A stretch of DNA of 64,000 bases. It comes from Streptomyces sp. NBC_00224. GTDB taxonomy: Bacteria > Actinomycetota > Actinomycetes > Streptomycetales > Streptomycetaceae. Position numbers and translations under genes: made by a program. Within the stretch, counting starts at the first letter, position 1. Each line of letters opens with the position of its first letter. Positions 60,575 to 64,000 of the stretch are shown one piece after another. The notes beneath the pieces are model-generated. The model had not been told where the DNA came from, did no database searches, and saw only the letters and a list, made by a program, of their open reading frames with translations. The DNA is taken from the NCBI RefSeq assembly GCF_041435195.1, contig NZ_CP108106.1, positions 682,001 through 746,000 on the forward strand. The letters run 5' to 3'.

Positions 60575-61717
60575 TCAGTGGTGCTGGGTCATGTGGGCGA
60601 GGGCCTGGGCGGCGCTGTCGGGGGAGAACGCGCTGTTGATGCCTTCTGCGGCTCCTTCGGCTGCCTGGATGGAGCGGGGCAGCAGGACAGTTTCGTACGC
60701 GCGGATGGCGTCGTCGGTGGTGGGGCTTTCGATGAGGGCGTGGGCGAGGTCGGCGCCGTCGAGCATGGCGAGGTTGGCGCCCATGCCGGAGAAGGGGGAC
60801 ATGAGGTGGGCGGCGTCGCCGAGGAGGGTGACGCCGGGGGTGTGGGTCCAGGTGTGGGGGACGGGCAGGGCGAACAGGGGCCGGTTGGTGTAGCCGGTGT
60901 CGGTGGCGGTGATGAAGCCGAGCAGGTCGGGGCTCCATCCGGCGAACTTCTTCAGGAGGGCCTCGCGGACGGCGGCGGTGTCGGTCAGGGCCAGGCCGGC
61001 TTGCTGGTGCCAGTCCTGTGCGGTGCGCATGCCGACGTAGACGCGGATGTGTCCGCCGCTGTTGCGCTGGGCGACGAAGGCCTGGTTGTCGTGGAGGGCC
61101 ATCATGGTGCCGTTGCCGGTGAGTGCGGCGAGGCGGGGGTGGCGGGTGTCGGCGTCGTTGAGTCCGGTCTCGACGAAGGTGACGCCTGTGTAGAGGGGCG
61201 TCGCGTCGGACAGGAGGGGGCGGACCTGGGACCAGGCTCCGTCGGCTCCGATGACGACGTCGGCGTCGGTGCTGGTGCCGTCTGCGAAGTACAGGCGGTG
61301 GGTGCCGTTGCCGAGGGGTTCGGCGCGGGTGAGTTTGTGTCCCCAGCTCACGGTGTCGGGTTTGAGGGAGTCGAGGAGGAGGTCGCGGAGCTGTCCGCGG
61401 TCGATCTCGGGGTTGCCTTCGGCGGTGTCGGCCTCGGGCGGGATCGCGTCGAACAGGATGCGGCCGTCGCGGCCGACCAGGCGCATCTGCTGGCCTTCGG
61501 GGCGGGCCTGGGCGAGGAAGTCGTCCCAGAGTCCGGCCTCGCGCAGGGCGTGCTGGCCGGAGCCGGGGTGCATGTCGAGGGTGCCGCCCTGGTTGCGGGC
61601 GGTGCGGGAGGCGTCCAGGTCGTAGACGGCCGCGGTGATGCCGTGCTGCTGCAGGATGCGGGCGCAGGTCAGGCCGCCGGGACCGGCGCCGATGATCGCG
61701 ATGCGGTGGGTGGGCAT
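60575..61717 (-). CDS. TetX-like FAD-dependent monooxygenase
   Basis: The 380-residue protein has the FAD motif IAIIGAGPGGLTCARIL near 6-22, the second motif GVTLLGDAAHLMSPFSGMGANLAMLDGADLA near 312-342, and an R-rich NADPH-site region. Its pattern NQGGTLDMHPGSGQHAL is typical of TetX (tetracycline destructase)-like and related flavin hydroxylases. Family members hydroxylate tetracyclines or other aromatic metabolites. It is divergent from a TetR gene, which probably senses the substrate. Resistance is possible but not shown. Confidence 0.83.
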   Translation of the reverse strand: MPTHRIAIIGAGPGGLTCARILQQHGITAAVYDLDASRTARNQGGTLDMHPGSGQHALREAGLWDDFLAQARPEGQQMRLVGRDGRILFDAIPPEADTAEGNPEIDRGQLRDLLLDSLKPDTVSWGHKLTRAEPLGNGTHRLYFADGTSTDADVVIGADGAWSQVRPLLSDATPLYTGVTFVETGLNDADTRHPRLAALTGNGTMMALHDNQAFVAQRNSGGHIRVYVGMRTAQDWHQQAGLALTDTAAVREALLKKFAGWSPDLLGFITATDTGYTNRPLFALPVPHTWTHTPGVTLLGDAAHLMSPFSGMGANLAMLDGADLAHALIESPTTDDAIRAYETVLLPRSIQAAEGAAEGINSAFSPDSAAQALAHMTQHH

Positions 61718-61821
61718 GGCTGGTCACGCCTTTCGGGCAGAGGGGAGCGTGCGGAACGGGCCGGGCTGTGCCACGCGGCCCCGCCACTTCAGAAGAGCAC
61801 ATCAACTCAATAAGTGCAACG

Positions 61822-61837
61822 ACTCAATTTTTGAAGT
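61822..61837. promoter_or_regulatory. imperfect palindrome in the monooxygenase/TetR control region
   Basis: ACTCAATTTTTGAAGT has 6-base arms with one insertion, in the divergent gap 29 bases before the TetR start. A second related half (AACTCAATAAGTGCAAC) lies just to the left. This is the likely operator. Confidence 0.45.
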
Positions 61838-61865
61838 TGGGCAACCGAGTGTGTAGGCTCGTGGC

Positions 61866-62480
61866 ATGACCGACACGACGACCGGCGCCCCACCGACGGC
61901 ACCGGCGGGGCGCCGCGAACGCAAGAAGGCCGCCACCCGCCAAGCCCTCGCCGACGCCGCTCTACGTCTCTTCATTGAGCGGGGATACGAGCAGGTCGGC
62001 ATCCGTGAGATCGCGGACGCCGCCGACGTGTCCACCACCACGCTGTTCAAGCACTTCCCGGTCAAGGAAGCCCTCGTCTTCGACGAGGACGCCGACCAGG
62101 AAACCCGTCTGCTCGCCGCCGTACGCGAGCGGCCCCAAGACGAGTCCATCCCCGCGGCCCTGCGCGAGCATGCCCTGCGCTACCGCGTCGCGGCCGTGGA
62201 GGACGACGCCGGTTTTACCGCGTTCATCGAACTCGTGGAAAACACACCGGCGTTGCGGGACTACGCCCAGCGCATGTGGCTGCGCCACGAAACCGCCCTC
62301 GCTCGCGCCATCGCCGAGGAAAGCGGACTTCCGGCCGACGACCCGACCTGTGCCGCCCTCGCCCACTTCGCCCTCGAAGCACCCCGGGCCGCCCGCAGCA
62401 GCCAGGACCCCCGCCAGGCCGTCACGCGCGCCTTCGACCTCCTGGAGATGGGCTGGGGCGCCGCTGTCTCCAGGGGGTGA
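61866..62480 (+). CDS. TetR-family regulator divergent from the TetX-like gene
   Basis: The 204-residue protein opens with a basic tail (GRRERKKAATRQALADAALRLF) and a helix-turn-helix (VGIREIADAADVSTTTLFKHFPVKEALVFD) of TetR type. The C-terminal domain is all-helical. GTGTAGGCTC upstream is weak, but the ATG at 61866 fits. It probably represses itself and the divergent monooxygenase gene through the palindrome at 61822. Confidence 0.88.
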   Translation: MTDTTTGAPPTAPAGRRERKKAATRQALADAALRLFIERGYEQVGIREIADAADVSTTTLFKHFPVKEALVFDEDADQETRLLAAVRERPQDESIPAALREHALRYRVAAVEDDAGFTAFIELVENTPALRDYAQRMWLRHETALARAIAEESGLPADDPTCAALAHFALEAPRAARSSQDPRQAVTRAFDLLEMGWGAAVSRG

Positions 62481-62860
62481 GCGCCTGACGCCGGGCCCGT
62501 CCCCGGGAGCCCGGCACACCCTCCGCCATGATCACTTCCCATAGTCGAAGTCGCGCAGCCGGTTCCACAGCGCGATGTACGGCGACGCGGGCTGCTGCGC
62601 CCGGAGGGCGACCACGCGTCGCAGCCCCTCCACAATGTCCATCGACGCACCAGCCACACGCCACGGCCGCTGCGCCTGGGCGTTACCGGTCGGCCCTGTC
62701 GGCACGGGAGACTGCCATGCCCTCGCCACGCCCGGCGCACCCAACCCCTCTGCCCCGTACCGCTCGGCTTCCTATGGTGTACAGACAGACCGAGGCGAGG
62801 CGCCCAGGGAGCGACGCGGCGCCGGACATCCGGACGGAACACGGGGAAAGCACGGGGGTC
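62481..62860. other. intergenic interval with short unidentified frame
   Basis: A minus-strand frame ending at 62532 reads MDIVEGLRRVVALRAQQP then ASPYIALWNRLRDFDYGK, protein-like but without a ribosome site; it may be the end of a lost gene. No clear promoter element for the SARP gene was identified. Confidence 0.35.
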
Positions 62861-64000
62861 ATGCACGGAGACGATCTTCGCTATACCTTGCTCGGGCCGG
62901 TCAAGGTACTCGGCGGCGCGGGGGAATCCATTCGGGTCTCGCCGCAGCAGCGCGCGATCCTGGCGATGCTGATCGCCCGGCGCGGCAGGGCCGTCACCAT
63001 CGACGACCTGGTGCACGGCGTCTGGGGCCCCTCCGCTCCGGAGCGGGCGCGTTCCATCCTGCAGAGCCAGGTCTTCGAGCTGCGTCGCAAGCTGGAGCCC
63101 GGTCGGCCACCCCGCACGGCCGCCAAGGTCCTGGCATCCGCACCCGGTGGCTACCGTCTGCTGATCGCGAAGGACGCCTGCGACGTGGACCGCTTCGACC
63201 GGGACGTCTCCGAGGCCGAGCGGGCGGCCGGGGACGGCGACCGGGAGGGCGCCCGCCAACTCCTGTGCTCAGCGCTGTCCTTGTGGCGCGGCGAACCGCT
63301 CGCGGGCGTGCCGGGGCCGCACGCCGAGAGCCTGCGGGGCGCGCTCACCGAGCGGCGGCTGGCCACCGTGGAGACCCGTATCCGCCTGGAGCTGGAGCTG
63401 GGCGCACACGCCGAGACCGTCCCCGAGCTGACTCTTCTGGTCGCCGAGCACCCGCTGCGCGAAGGTCTGCGGGCCCAGCTCATGCTCGGCTTGTACCGCA
63501 GCGGGCGGCAGGCCGAGGCCCTTGCCGCATACGCCGACGGCCGCTCAGTGCTCGCCACCGAACTGGGCGTGGCCCCGGGTGCGGAACTGAGCGACCTGCA
63601 CCAGCGAATACTGCGGGCCGACCCGTCCCTGACCGCCGGCCTGCCCCCGGCGGCCGCGTCGAGCGGCCCGCCCCTCACGGGCGTCCCGGGCATCGCAGAC
63701 GGTGCGTCGAGCGGGCCGACGGCCGTCACCGCACGCTACCGGCACCCCACACCCGCCCAGCTCCCTGCGCCTCCGGCCGACTTCACGGGGCGCGCGGCCG
63801 CAGTCGGGCAGTTGCTGTCCGCGCTCGACGCCGAGTCCCCGCACATCGTGGTCTCCGCCGTGTCGGGCCTCGGCGGCGTCGGTAAGACCGCGCTCGCCCT
63901 GCACGCAGGTCATCGCGTCCGCGACCGCTACCCGGACGGTCAGCTCCACGTCGATCTGGGCGGTATGGCGACCGACCCCGTCGAACCGGACGAGGTCCTG
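62861..64000 (+). CDS. AfsR-like SARP/NB-ARC transcriptional regulator, 5' part
   Basis: The frame from ATG 62861 stays open to the window end (380 codons). Residues 1-100 form the winged-helix SARP DNA-binding domain (LRYTLLGPVKVLGGAGESIRVSPQQRAILAMLI then VTIDDLVHGVWG). Residues about 100-250 are the bacterial transcriptional activation domain (BTAD) with LLCSALSLWRGEPLAGVPGP. An NB-ARC P-loop VSGLGGVGKTAL follows near residues 341-352. AfsR-type proteins integrate phosphorylation or nucleotide signals to activate metabolite or differentiation genes. GGGGG just before the ATG is the ribosome site. The C-terminal TPR part lies outside the window. Confidence 0.87.
   Translation, partial: MHGDDLRYTLLGPVKVLGGAGESIRVSPQQRAILAMLIARRGRAVTIDDLVHGVWGPSAPERARSILQSQVFELRRKLEPGRPPRTAAKVLASAPGGYRLLIAKDACDVDRFDRDVSEAERAAGDGDREGARQLLCSALSLWRGEPLAGVPGPHAESLRGALTERRLATVETRIRLELELGAHAETVPELTLLVAEHPLREGLRAQLMLGLYRSGRQAEALAAYADGRSVLATELGVAPGAELSDLHQRILRADPSLTAGLPPAAASSGPPLTGVPGIADGASSGPTAVTARYRHPTPAQLPAPPADFTGRAAAVGQLLSALDAESPHIVVSAVSGLGGVGKTALALHAGHRVRDRYPDGQLHVDLGGMATDPVEPDEVL

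Noticed and set aside
62532..62744. Minus-strand frame ending LWNRLRDFDYGK before the SARP gene
   Set aside because: No start signal; the upstream half is Pro/Arg-rich random translation. May be a scrap of an old gene end, but not enough to call.
1..64000. CRISPR array, restriction-modification, toxin-antitoxin or known phage-defence operon
   Set aside because: No regularly spaced repeats, cas genes, methyltransferase/nuclease pairs or toxin-antitoxin gene pairs were recognised anywhere in the window.

Overview
This is a 64 kb piece of a high-GC actinomycete chromosome, almost certainly a Streptomyces. The signs are GC-rich third codon positions, frequent GTG starts, many TetR/MarR/SARP/LAL regulators, ECF sigma factors, a DmdR/IdeR-type iron box, and long-stem terminators without U-tracts. 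I see no rRNA, no convincing tRNA and no CRISPR array. Many gene fragments (Ku, IstB, IS5-type transposase, serine and tyrosine recombinase, GNAT, sensor kinase, WD40 tail, VCBS tail, PucR) lie between intact accessory genes, as expected for a chromosome arm or another region of high gene turnover.

Layout. 0-4 kb: tail-less start of a small DUF6243-like gene, an epoxide-hydrolase-like alpha/beta hydrolase, and a divergent FAD monooxygenase/TetR pair. 4-10 kb: a tight three-gene operon encoding (i) a catalase-like domain fused to a cyclooxygenase/alpha-dioxygenase-type heme domain, (ii) a nitroreductase-like protein and (iii) a ThDP-dependent lyase/synthase. I regard this as the most interesting unit: it looks like a self-contained route for oxygenating and then cleaving an acyl or 2-oxo-acid-type substrate. 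10-16 kb: an ECF sigma/zinc anti-sigma pair divergent from a DUF4331, TPR, NicO-type metal exporter operon. 16-24 kb: an iron-box-controlled siderophore-type acetyltransferase, a PIG-L deacetylase, secreted proteins and an orphan MurE-like ligase. 24-31 kb: a large LAL regulator, then a fragment-rich stretch with a three-repeat ricin-type lectin and a small secreted protein. 31-35 kb: hydrolase/TetR with two clear operators, a lipoprotein and a secreted serine protease. 35-42 kb: a SWIM-zinc-finger gene broken by one in-frame TAA, a secreted phospholipase-D-like protein, a deoxynucleoside kinase, a MarR/epimerase pair with two operators, and a ComB-like phosphatase. 43-48 kb: an ECF41-type sigma factor with a type II NADH-dehydrogenase-like gene, and a divergent DUF2182/DUF1326 pair. 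48-55 kb: TetR-SDR operon surrounded by mobile-element debris. 54.7-59.5 kb: a molybdate-sensing HTH-TOBE protein, a truncated PucR-type regulator and a two-gene xanthine-dehydrogenase-type molybdoenzyme preceded by a tiny coupled ORF. 59.5-64 kb: a TetX-like monooxygenase/TetR pair and the beginning of an AfsR-type SARP regulator that runs off the end.

Recurrent architecture: redox enzyme plus divergent or upstream repressor, with visible operators at 31.85/31.90 kb, 39.90/39.95 kb, 48.9 kb and probably 61.8 kb. Functions are assigned from motifs and family recognition only; no database search was possible.
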